Part shown: positions 11,083-21,450 of the stretch, in pieces | Position numbering within the stretch: position 1 is the stretch's first letter | Layout of the letters: each line of letters opens with the position of its first letter | Origin: Eutreptiella sp. 'Long Island Sound 2002' | Taxonomy: Eukaryota; Euglenozoa; Euglenophyceae; Eutreptiales; Eutreptiaceae | Direction: 5' to 3' | Length of the DNA stretch: 64,000 nt | Assembly (NCBI GenBank): GCA_964036045.1 | Contig: OZ038387.1 | Coordinates: 59,864,604 to 59,928,603, forward strand | Program-made: the position numbers and the translations under genes | The notes under the pieces: model-generated | Database searches by the model: none | What the model was told of the DNA's origin: nothing | What the model saw: the letters and a program-made list of their open reading frames with translations, nothing else

Positions 11083-12144
11083 TCAAAAAGTGGAGCGCAC
11101 TGGAGTGGGTGGTACACACTTGGGGCACGCCCCCCCCCCCCCAACGTCTTGGACTAATTGATTCAACATCTCCAGACCTCCATCATCCCTCCATGCGTTG
11201 TCCACAACCCGTACTGCCGCATGCAGACGGCCGGGGTGACTGTCTGGTACCTCCGGGCTGAAGGGGCTGCAACGCATCAATAGCTCAGTAGAGTCTTGCA
11301 TGGGCACCCTCATGCTATTCGCAAAGTGTCGGCCCAGCGTGTACGCTGTCACCAGGCTGTCCTCGCTCAGTGGTTCATTGCGCTGCTCTTGCAGCCTTTG
11401 GCATGCAATCGTCAGGCAGCGGGCAACCCCATGGGCGGCCTGCATCAACGCTTGGTCAAAGCGCTGTTGCCGTGTTTGGGTGATAGTGACACAGGCATGT
11501 GGGGCCGCAGCCTCAGGCAGCAACGAGTTACGCCGACGGGCATCTGGCGCCCTGGGACCTGGTAACAGGTCACTCACAAGTGGTTTGGGCCCACTTGTTG
11601 CTTGGAGCCACAGAAAAATGCCGGGTTGGACCCCACTTTTGCGAACCAGCCGCTCATAGAACTCGGCCATAGAAGGGGTGGGATATGGATCACGCCCTGT
11701 CCAGAGTGGCCACTCGTCAACCACAGGTAGGGCACGCACCAATTCACACCAAATTGCCCTTTGGTCTGTCGCCTTCACAATTGTTGGCCACCCTGAAATA
11801 GCACTAGCCTGACGAGCACCAAGACGACCGGTGTGTCGTTTCGCAAGCCGTTCCCACAGTTGTGTAGCAACTTGACGATAGTGCACGTGGCTGCCCCCAT
11901 CATGCAAGGTGGGTATGGCAAACCCATGCTCGGTGTACATGAACCGGCACAATGCCCTGGCCCCATGGTGATTCACCACTTCGAGGTCACATGCTGCCAT
12001 GTGGTCCCTCAACCGTCTCCATAGGTGTCCTGCCACCTCAGGGGTGGATTCCCATCCCAATTGTCCTGTGGCCAGCAATAGGCCATACTTCCTTCTTGCG
12101 GGCTCCAATAAGTACTCCGGCGGCCACTCAGGAGGCTGGTCCAT
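11083..12144 (-). CDS. Hypothetical protein, 353 aa
   Basis: An uninterrupted frame starts at ATG 12144 (MDQPPEWPPEYLLEPARR) and ends just inside block B of the first repeat unit. Composition is balanced and globular, with alternating hydrophobic and charged stretches, unlike the low-complexity frames around it. I recognise no domain. It overlaps the end of the upstream minus-strand frame (12128-12667) by 17 bp in a different frame. The pair could be one gene broken by a frameshift, two exons, or two coding units of a decayed element. It occurs intact only in this copy; the other units have a deletion or different sequence here. Confidence 0.5.
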   Translation of the reverse strand: MDQPPEWPPEYLLEPARRKYGLLLATGQLGWESTPEVAGHLWRRLRDHMAACDLEVVNHHGARALCRFMYTEHGFAIPTLHDGGSHVHYRQVATQLWERLAKRHTGRLGARQASAISGWPTIVKATDQRAIWCELVRALPVVDEWPLWTGRDPYPTPSMAEFYERLVRKSGVQPGIFLWLQATSGPKPLVSDLLPGPRAPDARRRNSLLPEAAAPHACVTITQTRQQRFDQALMQAAHGVARCLTIACQRLQEQRNEPLSEDSLVTAYTLGRHFANSMRVPMQDSTELLMRCSPFSPEVPDSHPGRLHAAVRVVDNAWRDDGGLEMLNQLVQDVGGGGACPKCVPPTPVRSTF

Positions 12145-12667
12145 TGCTGGGCTCGTGCACCACCACTGTTAGCGGTTTGGGTGCCGTTCGTGCCTTGCAG
12201 GGTCCACAACCGTGACCACTACGGGGCTCCCACAACTCCGGTGGGCAATCAAGCGTAGGACCTTGGTACTCAAAGTGCCAGCCCGGCTTCTCCTCAGGCT
12301 CACCAGCTCGTCCATGAGACGCCGTTGTGGGTGAGTTTGTGTCAAGAGAGCTATGGCTGTGACCACAAACGAAGTGCTGCTGCTCAGTGGCACACAGTGG
12401 TTTGGACAAGGTTTGGTCGCAAAGCGCAAGGGCTTGGACCAAAACCGACTGCTGTGGCTCAGAGGCACACAGTATTGTAAGCAAGTGAATTGGCTTCTGA
12501 GGCCAACAACGCCAAGGTTGCGGCAACAGACCACGAACGTACACCTCAAAGGGTGTGACGGAGCCAAACTGGAGGGGCGGGGGGGGCGGAGCGGCGGGCG
12601 GGAGGCCGGATGGGATGGGGGTGTGCCCAACACCCGCCTTGACGCGGTCCGGAACACTCTCTGCCAC
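12128..12667 (-). CDS. Open frame upstream of and overlapping the 353-aa ORF
   Basis: A 179-codon open frame without an ATG at its head (GTG-like first codon). It includes a short proline run, a stretch with FGSVTPFEVYVRGLL, and ends VVVHEPSNGPAS just after the ATG of the next frame. Its 5' part lies in block C of the repeat unit. The 17-bp out-of-frame overlap with the 353-aa frame suggests they were once a single coding sequence. No domain is recognised. Confidence 0.35.
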   Translation of the reverse strand: MAESVPDRVKAGVGHTPIPSGLPPAAPPPPPLQFGSVTPFEVYVRGLLPQPWRCWPQKPIHLLTILCASEPQQSVLVQALALCDQTLSKPLCATEQQHFVCGHSHSSLDTNSPTTASHGRAGEPEEKPGWHFEYQGPTLDCPPELWEPRSGHGCGPCKARTAPKPLTVVVHEPSNGPAS

Positions 12668-12937
12668 CGACGCACGCTGTGAGTCTGCCGTGTCCCTGCG
12701 TTGTGCCTCTCAGGCCCCTGTGCAGCCCTGTTACAGCCCCGGGGCCTGACACGGCAACATGTACCCCCGCGTTCTTGGGGTGCGCGGACGTGATGCGCGG
12801 GCGGCTGAACCTGCGGAGCAAACGTTTGGGGTGCTCAGGACCAAAATAAGGCAAATCAGTACGGCACGAATGCAGGGCTCGTGAAGACCACAGAGAAATG
12901 AGGCAAGGCACAAAAGAGGGGCTTATTCGGTCCTCCA

Positions 12938-13074
12938 TGGCCCCTGTGTGGCCCCTGTCGCAGCCCCTCCACGGCCCCTGTGTGGCCCCTGTCGCAGCCC
13001 CTCCACGGCCCCTGTGTGGCCCCTGTCGCAGCCCCTCCATGGCCCCTGTGTGGCCCCTGTCGCAGCCATTGCCA
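12938..13074. repeat. 34-bp minisatellite, about 4 units (short allele)
   Basis: About four units of the same 34-bp motif that forms the large array at 17.9-19.6 kb. The right flank is shared with that array: both run into gcca/gttgccatgtgatatgg and then block A. The two arrays therefore occupy the same position in two copies of the repeat unit. Confidence 0.95.
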
Positions 13075-13793
13075 TGTGATATGGCGGCATGCCCCATGGA
13101 GTTTTGTCAGGGGTTTTGACGCGTTCGCGCCCAGACGGCTCAACCCCCTGAAGCACACATCTGCTGCCTTTTTGGGGTGCCTCGGGGCCCAGCCTGAGGC
13201 AGACCCACGGGTGAAGTGGGACACGGCGCTCAGGCAGGGCTTGTGAGCACAGGGAAGCGGGGAAAGGCGCACGAGACGAGCTCGTCGCAGGGCAGGGGTG
13301 TGTGCAGGGGGTGAGGGCAGCAGCACACCCCTGAGAGATGCTCTTGGTACGGGCCGCCTTCAAGTCTCGCATGGCCATGGACGGGGACGGGACCCTGTGA
13401 AGCACCAGGAGAGGGCACGTCCAGACCTTTTGGATTCCTCTAAGAACGGCCATTCTGTAGGCAGGGGCAGGGGAAAATTGGCTTGCCCGGGGGGGGGGGG
13501 GGTCGTTCGAGCCCCTTTCCCGGACCGCCCCCCTTCTGGGCTCCCGTGACGGGCTCCCCCGACAGGCTGACGGCGACCCCCAACGGGCTGACAGGGGAGG
13601 TTGGTTGGGGGGGGGGGGTGTCCTGAGGTACCACAACATATATGACTCAAAATGATCCCCAGAATGCGCTGATCATTTTGAGGTATGTATCATGGGGGAA
13701 AATTTTTTGAGAAAAAAATCTTCCAGGCCGCTTCGCAGCGCAGTTGGTGAGTCATCATTAGAGGTTTTAGACCAGCCTCTTGGGACTGGCCTG

Positions 13794-14960
13794 TCACAAG
13801 AGCCCCTTTCCTAGACCTCCCCCCTTCTTTGGGGAGCTCGAATGACCCCCCCTCCCCCCGCGCAAGCCAATCTTCCCCATGCCCAGCGGACACTCCTCAT
13901 TTGTGCGACAACAGACAATCAGCACAGGCCTGTCTGCAATGCTGTGATACGAGCCAAAGGAGGTCCAGCCAGGCAGTGGTAATGCCATGGGTATGCGTTG
14001 CACTGGTCGTGCGGAAGGCAGCGCGCAAGTGACTGCGTTGGTGAAGTGGCAAACACAGCCTGACGTGCCACCGGCGCAACCGTGAGGCTTTGTGGGAGGG
14101 GTTGTGCGCCCTTGGGCGAGGGCCCCTCCAAGGTCCTTGGGATGCGCGGGGGAGGTTGCCACACAAGGCGAGTACGTGCGCCGAGTGTGCGCTGTTGACA
14201 TTGCTGGTCCCAAGCCACTGGGAAAAGGAGTTTTGGTGGGGGTGGGACAGCTGTCCCTCTGCTCACACAGGTGCTGCTTCTGCCCCTTGGCGTCCCTCCC
14301 ATGCCGGCGCCGGCACGCTTCACACAAAGTCTCTCCCATGGTAGAGTTTGGAGGATGCTCACCACCACATCTGATGTGGGAAGTAACACAGGGCCAGGGG
14401 GTTCCGGAACACCAGGTGTTGCGGGTGGGGGGCTTGACGCCATCCGGAGCGCCCTCGGTGACCGTGCCGTTCTGCAGCCGCTCGTACGCAGAGTACTGCC
14501 CCACCACCGCCTCCAGGGCCCCGAGCTGCTGCTGCGCGCGGTCCTGCTCCGCGGCGGCGAGCCGCGCGAGGTCGCGCGCGCGCGCGTTCATGCAGTCGGC
14601 CGGCCACGCCTCCATCCCACTCTTAGTGCCCCTGGCCCCTGTTGCAGCCATTGAATTTGGGCTGGCAACGGAGATTTTCAGTGGTTTTGGGGCCACACCG
14701 AGGCAAACCGACGGGTGAAGTCGGACAAGGCACAGAGGCACGGCTTGTAGAGCACACAGGGAAAGGCGGGCAAGGCGGCACAAGAGATGTGTGTCAGAGG
14801 GAAGTGACACATGCGGGGGGCGAGGGCAGCAGCACACCCGTTGCTCTGGATGCGGGTCGTCTTCAGGTCTCGCATGCTCGCATACGTATTCCTGCCGCAG
14901 CAGACAAGGGGCACGACGTAACCTGATCCATGCACACCACCCCCCTGTATGGCAAATCAA
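13794..14960 (-). CDS. Open frame with a GC-rich helical segment (possible gene fragment)
   Basis: A 388-codon minus-strand frame spans blocks B, C and A. Most of it is probably a by-product, but the part from ATG 14591 is distinct. It is very GC-rich with repeated cgcg, and it reads MNARARDLARLAAAEQDRA then QQQLGALEAVVGQYSAYERL, a plausible amphipathic helix or coiled coil. It is followed by a Cys/His-rich stretch (CVTSHIRCGG, GETLCEACRRRHG, HLCEQ) that could bind zinc. No family is recognised. The abrupt base composition suggests a captured exon. Confidence 0.3.
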   Translation of the reverse strand: MICHTGGWCAWIRLRRAPCLLRQEYVCEHARPEDDPHPEQRVCCCPRPPHVSLPSDTHLLCRLARLSLCALQAVPLCLVRLHPSVCLGVAPKPLKISVASPNSMAATGARGTKSGMEAWPADCMNARARDLARLAAAEQDRAQQQLGALEAVVGQYSAYERLQNGTVTEGAPDGVKPPTRNTWCSGTPWPCVTSHIRCGGEHPPNSTMGETLCEACRRRHGRDAKGQKQHLCEQRDSCPTPTKTPFPSGLGPAMSTAHTRRTYSPCVATSPAHPKDLGGALAQGRTTPPTKPHGCAGGTSGCVCHFTNAVTCALPSARPVQRIPMALPLPGWTSFGSYHSIADRPVLIVCCRTNEECPLGMGKIGLRGGRGGHSSSPKKGGGLGKGLL

Positions 14961-15600
14961 CGCGCCGTTGGGGCAGGAGTCTCAACTGCAGGCATTACGA
15001 CAGGGACCGGCGAGCACAACCCAGACTCCGCCAGCTCAGGCATGATCAGATGGAGCAGGGTCCTACTGAGCCGCACACTGGACGCAGTCTGTTTCTACTG
15101 AGTTCTGGTGGTGCAGGGGGCGGGTATTACTTAGTGGCCTTTGATACGGGGCCGATCGCTACCAAGAACCAGTTTTCCTGCCAAACGCTAGTGGCACGTC
15201 TGGCACACCCTTGCGTGCATGACGTGAATTCAAGCAAAGGAGGTCTAGCCAGGCAGTGGCAATGCCATTGGTGTGCATTGCACTTGGTGTGCGGCAAGCT
15301 CCTTGCCGTAACAACGACCGCGGTGACGCAAAATCGCCTTCTACGCCAACACCGCTGAGAAAGCGGACACGGGTTGGGTCGAACCCCTTTGGGCCAAGGC
15401 TCCAAGAGGACCGAATGCGGGCTGGATGGGGGAGTGCCCCCCCCACCGGTCTTGACCCCGTCCAGACCGCTCTCTGCAACCAGGACGGCTGTAAGCTGCT
15501 GTGGGACTGCCGTGTTCGTGATTGGTGCCCCTGGCCCGCATTGCAACTATTGGACTTGGTGTGCCCCAGAGAGGCCCAGCACAGAGGCCGTAACCCCCCC

Positions 15601-16060
15601 CGTGTGACATTCCGTCTGGTTGTTGTTCCTTTACGGGGCCCTGGACAGTCACCTGTTCTTCCCTTCGCATGTTGCATCGGGTCGCTGCTTTCTGTCGGCC
15701 GCTGCGGCCGGTGCTGCTGCTGGTGTCGTTTCCGCGTTCGTGGAGCCCAGTGGTTGGTGTGCTGGGGCTGTGCTGGATGTGGCAGTATGTGCCGTTTGCG
15801 CGTCAGCGGCGCCCAGTAGTTGGTGTACTGGGGCTGTGCTGGTTGTTGCGGGGGTCGTTTGAGTGTTCTTGCTGTCCAGACACATCCGTCCTCAGGCCAT
15901 CCACAACCTGCCTCTATGTGTTTCCGTGTGCGTGAGCCCCACGTGCCTTGCTCTGCATGGTGTACCGGGTGATGTACGCTGGACCATGACCGCGCCGTCG
16001 TCCTTGGTTCTCCCCACCCGGTTTTTCCGGAGGTTCCCTCTCTTGCCTGGCCCCCCATTC
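15601..16060 (+). repeat. S1 dispersed repeat, copy 1
   Basis: Begins gtgtgacattccgtctgg, continues with tttacggggccctggacagt and tcgctgctttctgtcggccgctgcgg, and ends near the ccttggttctccccacccgg motif. The same string of motifs occurs at 31078-31880, 35870-36300 and, inverted, at 60488-60643. No open frame is conserved between copies, so this looks like a non-coding interspersed element. Confidence 0.85.
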
Positions 16061-16075
16061 CTTTCCACAGGGCAC

Positions 16076-16400
16076 CTCAGGGGCCCAGCGGTGGCCCACT
16101 GGGTGCTGGATCCCCTGGGGGCAGACGAACAACGGCGCTGTGCCGCAGGGGCCCCAGGGTTGGCTCCCTGAGTGCCTGATCCCCTGCGCGCACTGGTGGC
16201 TCCACAGAAAGCCTCAGGGGCCCCAGTGGTGGCCCACTGGGCGCTGGGTCCCCTGGGCACAGGCAGACATAGACTTTGCGTTGCAGGGGCCCCGGGGTTG
16301 GCCCTCTGGGTGCCCCATCCCCTGTGCGCACTCACCATTTTACGAAACTCCTCAGGGGCCCTGCTGGCCCACTGGGAGTCCGATCTCCCAGCCGACCCCC
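16076..16400. repeat. Tandem repeat of about 70 bp in a dimeric pattern
   Basis: The anchor caggggcccc recurs near 16077, 16147, 16214, 16285 and 16353. Alternate units resemble each other (gtggcccactggg type against gttggccctctggg type), so the effective period is about 138 bp. Confidence 0.8.
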
Positions 16401-17462
16401 CTGTGGGGTTAATCGGTCTCCTCGACGGCCCATGTTCCTGTTGTGCGAAATGGCGGTGCAGGGGGACACTGGGTCGGGCTGCGGGGACCATGGGTGGGGT
16501 GGGGGGGACCGGGGCGCCCCTGGGTGGGTTGCTGGTGTTGGTGTGGGGTGTGGGCTGGGGGGCCCTTGTGAGGGGCCGTTGCCCCCCCCCCCCCCCCGCA
16601 ATGAGTAGGCGGGCGGGGGGCACGCCCAACAGCATGTTACCGGGCCTTTGCCGCTGGGCCCAAGGGATGCGGGGAGAGGGGTGGGCGGGTCGCACCCTTC
16701 GGTCGTGGGGGTGTTGAGGTTCCCGCTGTGCTGCTGGACGGTGCCTGGCCCACAACGAGAGGAGTGACGGTTGGGGTAGGTGCTCTGTCCTGGGTCGGTT
16801 TGGGGTGGCTAGGGGCCTGTGGACTGTTCTGTCTGGCCTGGGCAGCCTGGCATGTTTGAGAACGATGGACGTGCTGCTCAGACGATTGAACGATTGACGC
16901 ATACGTCAACTGCATTGAGTTGCAGGGCCCAGAACGAGGAACACTGACGGATCAAGTGGAGCACGGCACGGCTCGTCAAGTCCATAGAGGAGTTGGGACA
17001 CGGGGACAAAGGAGGGGCTTGTCTGGTACATTGAGGTGGCAAGTGCGAGGGTTGCGGGCAGCGGCAAACCAGATGCTCTTTGGGACGGCCGCCGTCAGGT
17101 CTTGTATAGAAACGGCTGCGGCCCTGTGAAGCAGCAGAACCGTCCAACGGAATGGCCATCATCAATACATCAATAAGGGGGTGGGACGAGGGGAAGGATT
17201 TGCAGTCAGTGGAGACTCCTTCTTGCGACAAGAAGCCACAGGTCGGCCTGCTGCTGACGAACAAGGCACTGGACCTGCACCTGCACCTGCAGGCACCACA
17301 AGACGAGGGTGCCGTCGACGACCAAAGTCGTGAGAGGGCATCTGCACACGGTCCACAGCAATAACGGTCACGGCTGACGTCTCATTGGCGAGCACGGCCC
17401 ACTTGGAACAGGAGTGGGGTGCACTGCCAGACAACACGCACCCAGGATCTGAAAATTCGACC

Positions 17463-17575
17463 GTGATTCCTAATTCCCAAGGGTTGTGCCACCCCCCCCC
17501 CCCTTGCGGCTCGGCGTGGACCCTCATTCCTGATTCCCAAGGGCTGTGCCACCCCCCTCCTCTCGGCTCGGCGTG
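17463..17575. repeat. Two-copy direct repeat, about 60 bp
   Basis: gattcctaattcccaaggg...tgccacccccc...cggctcggcgtgg is followed at once by a second copy, gattcccaagggctgtgccacccccc...cggctcggcgtgg. The copies differ in the length of the C run. Confidence 0.8.
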
Positions 17576-17937
17576 GTTCGTAGTTCGTGTCAATAGCCAC
17601 GCTCCACTCGCCTCACACCGTTGTCCCTGCTTGGCCCATTGTTCCATTTAGCCCGCATTTCCGCACAACTACCGGCCGGAGGTCTACCACAAGTCTGGCC
17701 GGGTTTTCCTGACACAGCAAACGATCGGCGATATCATCTCGGCCTTTGCTCGTCCGTTCTTGACTGCGTTGCCGCAAGCTGGAGCCTTTGTGCAACCGCC
17801 GATGCAGAAGTGGAGCGCTGGGGTGGAGGGCCGCGCCTTTGGGCCAGGGACTCTGCAAGACCACCCGTCTTGGCGCCATCTGGCGCATTCTTTGTCATCA
17901 GGACCTGCTGTGGGACTGCCGAGGGCCTACTGTGCCC

Positions 17938-19595
17938 TGGCCTGTGTGGCCCCTGTCGCAGCCCCTCCACGGCCCCTGTGTGGCCCCTGTCGCAGCCCCT
18001 CCACGGCCCCTGTGTGGCCCCTGTCGCAGCCCCTCCACGGCCCCTGTGTGGCCCCTGTCGCAGCCCCTCCACGGCCCCTGTGTGGCCCCTGTCGCAGCCC
18101 CTCCACGGCCTCTGTGTGGCCCCTGTCGCAGCCCCTCCACGGCCCCTGTGTGGCCCCTGTCGCAGCCCCTCCACGGCCTCTGTGTGGCCCCTGTCGCAGC
18201 CCCTCCATCGCCCCTGTGTGGCCCCTGTCGCAGCCCCTCCATCGCCCCTGTGTGGCCCCTGTCGCAGCCCCTCCACGGCCCCTGTGCGGCCCCTGTCGCA
18301 GCCCCTCCACGGCCCCTGTGTGGCCCCTGTCGCAGCCCCTCCACGGCCCCTGTGTGGCCCCTGTCGCAGCCCCTCCACGGCCTCTGTGTGGCCCCTGTCG
18401 CAGCCCCTCCACGGCCCCTGTGTGGCCCCTGTCGCAGCCCCTCCACGGCCCCTGTGTGGCCCCTGTCGCAGCCCCTCCACGGCCTCTGTGTGGCCCCTGT
18501 CGCAGCCCCTCCACGGCCCCTGTGTGGCCCCTGTCGCAGCCCCTCCACGGCCCCTGTGTGGCCCCTGTCGCAGCCCCTCCACGGCCCCTGTGTGGCCCCT
18601 GTCGCAGCCCCTCCCCGGCCCCTGTGTGGCCCCTGTCGCAGCCCCTCCACGGCCTCTGTGTGGCCCCTGTCGCAGCCCCTCCACGGCCCCTGTGTGGCCC
18701 CTGTCGCAGCCCCTCCACGGCCTCTGTGTGGCCCCTGTCGCAGCCCCTCCATCGCCCCTGTGTGGCCCCTGTCGCAGCCCCTCCACGGCCCCTGTGTGGC
18801 CCCTGTCGCAGCCCCTCCCCGGCCCCTGTGTGGCCCCTGTCGCAGCCCCTCCACGGCCTCTGTGTGGCCCCTGTCGCAGCCCCTCCACGGCCCCTGTGTG
18901 GCCCCTGTCGCAGCCCCTCCACGGCCTCTGTGTGGCCCCTGTCGCAGCCCCTCCATCGCCCCTGTGTGGCCCCTGTCGCAGCCCCTCCATCGCCCCTGTG
19001 TGGCCCCTGTCGCAGCCCCTCCACGGCCCCTGTGCGGCCCCTGTCGCAGCCCCTCCACGGCCCCTGTGTGGCCCCTGTCGCAGCCCCTCCACGGCCCCTG
19101 TGTGGCCCCTGTCGCAGCCCCTCCACGGCCTCTGTGTGGCCCCTGTCGCAGCCCCTCCACGGCCCCTGTGTGGCCCCTGTCGCAGCCCCTCCACGGCCCC
19201 TGTGTGGCCCCTGTCGCAGCCCCTCCACGGCCTCTGTGTGGCCCCTGTCGCAGCCCCTCCACGGCCCCTGTGTGGCCCCTGTCGCAGCCCCTCCACGGCC
19301 CCTGTGTGGCCCCTGTCGCAGCCCCTCCACGGCCCCTGTGTGGCCCCTGTCGCAGCCCCTCCCCGGCCCCTGTGTGGCCCCTGTCGCAGCCCCTCCACGG
19401 CCCCTGTGTGGCCCCTGTCGCAGCCCCTCCACGGCCTCTGTGTGGCCCCTGTCGCAGCCCCTCCACGGCCCCTGTGTGGCCCCTGTCGCAGCCCCTCCCC
19501 GGCCCCTGTGTGGCCCCTGTCGCAGCCCCTCCACGGCCCCTGTGTGGCCCCTGTCGCAGCCCCTCCACGGCCCCTGTGTGGCCCCTGTCGCAGCC
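17938..19595. repeat. 34-bp minisatellite, about 49 units, open in all six frames
   Basis: The unit is cccctgtgtgg + cccctgtcgcag + cccctccacgg (34 bp). Variant units carry ctctg, atcg, cccgg or gtgcgg. Because 34 is not a multiple of 3 and the unit contains none of TAA, TAG, TGA or their complements, all three frames on both strands stay open: 615, 619 and 717 codons forward, 575, 585 and 706 reverse. The variants recur at exactly 748 bp (22 units), showing an internal duplication. The flanks match the 4-unit array at 12.9 kb. Confidence 0.97.
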
Positions 19596-21450
19596 GTTGC
19601 CATGTGATATGGCGGCATGCCCCATGGAGTTTTGTCAGGGGGTTTGACGCGATCGCGCCCAGACGGCTCAACCCCCTGAAGCACACATCTGCTGCCTTTT
19701 TGGGGTCCCTCGGGGCCCAGCCTGAGGCAGACCCACGGGTGAAGTGGGACACGGCGCTCAGGCAGGGCTTGTGAGCACAGGGAAGCGGGGAAAGGCGCAC
19801 GAGACGAGCTCGTCGCAGGGCAGGGGTGTGTGCAGGGGGTGAGGGCAGCGGCACACCCGTTCCGAGCCGTCTTCAGGTCTCGTAGGAATGCGGACGTGGC
19901 CCTGTGCAGCGGCAGAAGAGAGTCGCGACCTGACCTTGTCCATGCAACTCACACCGCTGAACGACCCTCAGAGCGCCTTTTGGGAGGAGTCTGCGGGCTG
20001 TGGACACTCCTCGTTGCGATAAAGAAATGCTCAGCACAAGTCTGTCTGCGTGCCGTGGTTCGACCCAAACGAGGTAGACCCAGGCATTGGCGATGCCATT
20101 GGTGCGCATTGCACTGGTTGCTACGCAGGCCCCGAGGAAGGCAACACCCGTGCGCTGGCGCAGATACCACCACCGCTGCCACTGCAACAGTGCAGCACGA
20201 CGGGATGTGTCGTACACACTTGATCCAAAGCTCGAAAGTCCTGGCCTGAGCCAAGGGGAGTTGGGGTGATGGGATGGGATGGCAGTGGGTCCGGCACCGC
20301 TTGTGACGCGATCCGGGGCGCTCTCTGTGACCAAGGCTGGCGTGATCCCCAGTCGCATGGGCACAATAGAGACCACTGAGAACACGATGGGTGCCCCCAC
20401 CACCAATAGGGTCTGCACCCCTTTGGAGAAGGCACAATCCCGGGCGGGGGGTATGGGGGGCAGTCACACCACCGCCACAACAAGTGTCTGGGCGTGCGGC
20501 GAACCCTCACGGAGGGCCGTCCATCCGACCAGACGTTGACAAAGGCATGGAATAGCTTCAGTCGTGGTAGGGCCGTGCCTGGGTCTCCGGGCTGCCTAAG
20601 CCAAGCAAGTCTCACATCACCTCACAGGGCTGCTGTTAGCCTGCCGTGTCGGAATTCCGTGCCCCGCTGGGCAGATCCGCGACGCGATATGGCAACATGC
20701 ACCCTGGCGTTTGGCGCACTTGGCTCAACCGCCGAAGCACACATCTGCTGCATCTGCTCCGGTGCCAGACTGAGGTAAGCCGACGGGTCAAGTGGGACAC
20801 GGCACTAAGGCACAAGGGCTGCAGAGGAATGGGGCAAGGCAGGCGCTTCTCGGGCACACAGCAAAGTGGCTTGAGGGCAGCAGCAAACCCCTGAGGGACG
20901 TTGGTCTTCATGACGGTCGTCTTCGGCTGTTGCCCAGACTCGGCCGCAATCCTGTGCAGCAGCAGGAGAGAGACACGTCCAAACATGTCCAGGCAAACTA
21001 TCCCACGAAACGGTCATGAAAGGGAATAGAGGTGGCACACACAAGTACCGTAACACCATCCCCATCAGTAAAGGAAATGGCAGTAGGAGACTATGTAGCA
21101 CACACCTGCTCTGACCCCATTCCCATTGTGCAAGGGAATAAGCTTGGGGTACTATGTAACACACAACTACCCCGACCCCATCCTCACAGCATCAACACGG
21201 CTTTTGGGGGAGAAGAGTCTGTGGGCTGTGGCCATGCCGCTGCCGTGCGCTGCACTGGTTGTGAAGCAGGCCTGGAGGAAAGCAACACCAGCGCGGGTGC
21301 AAACTAGTCCTCAATGCCACTGCCTCTGTCAAGGGTTCCTGCACGCCTGCGTCCCTCCCACGTCCTGGCCTGGGAAAAGGGGGGGGGGGGCGTCTGTGCC
21401 GCAGCAGTCTTGATGCAATCTGGAGCGCTCTGTATCACCCCACACTGACA

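Larger units (their letters stand above)
10385..21450. repeat. Array of at least six diverged copies of a complex unit (blocks A-B-C)
   Basis: Three blocks recur in the same order. Block A has gtgggacacggc..., gagggcagcagcaaacccctg and a cttcaa/ggtctcgcatgg motif; it lies near 10390, 13075, 14650, 16915, 19600 and 20650. Block B has cctgtctgc, a cgagccaaaggaggtc motif, and a gcaatgccattggtgcgcat motif; it lies near 10900, 13915, 15190, 17240, 20040 and 21220. Block C has gacgcggtccggagcgctct; it lies near 12640, 14440, 15455, 17870, 20305 and 21410. Units differ mainly by insertions: the frame pair at 11-12.7 kb, an S1 repeat at 15.6 kb and minisatellites at 12.9 and 17.9 kb. The degree of divergence suggests an old array. 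Confidence 0.85.

Noticed and set aside
15159-16902. Long minus-strand frames of 299 and 336 codons
   Set aside because: They run through S1 and the 70-bp tandem repeat; Pro/Arg/Thr-rich content matches the repeat, and other S1 copies do not keep the frame.
17938-19595. CRISPR array
   Set aside because: Units are contiguous without unique spacers, and the window is eukaryotic.
17621-19854. Six long open frames (575-717 codons) as repeat-protein genes
   Set aside because: They are produced by a stop-free 34-bp unit in every frame on both strands; no frame has a better start, end or domain.
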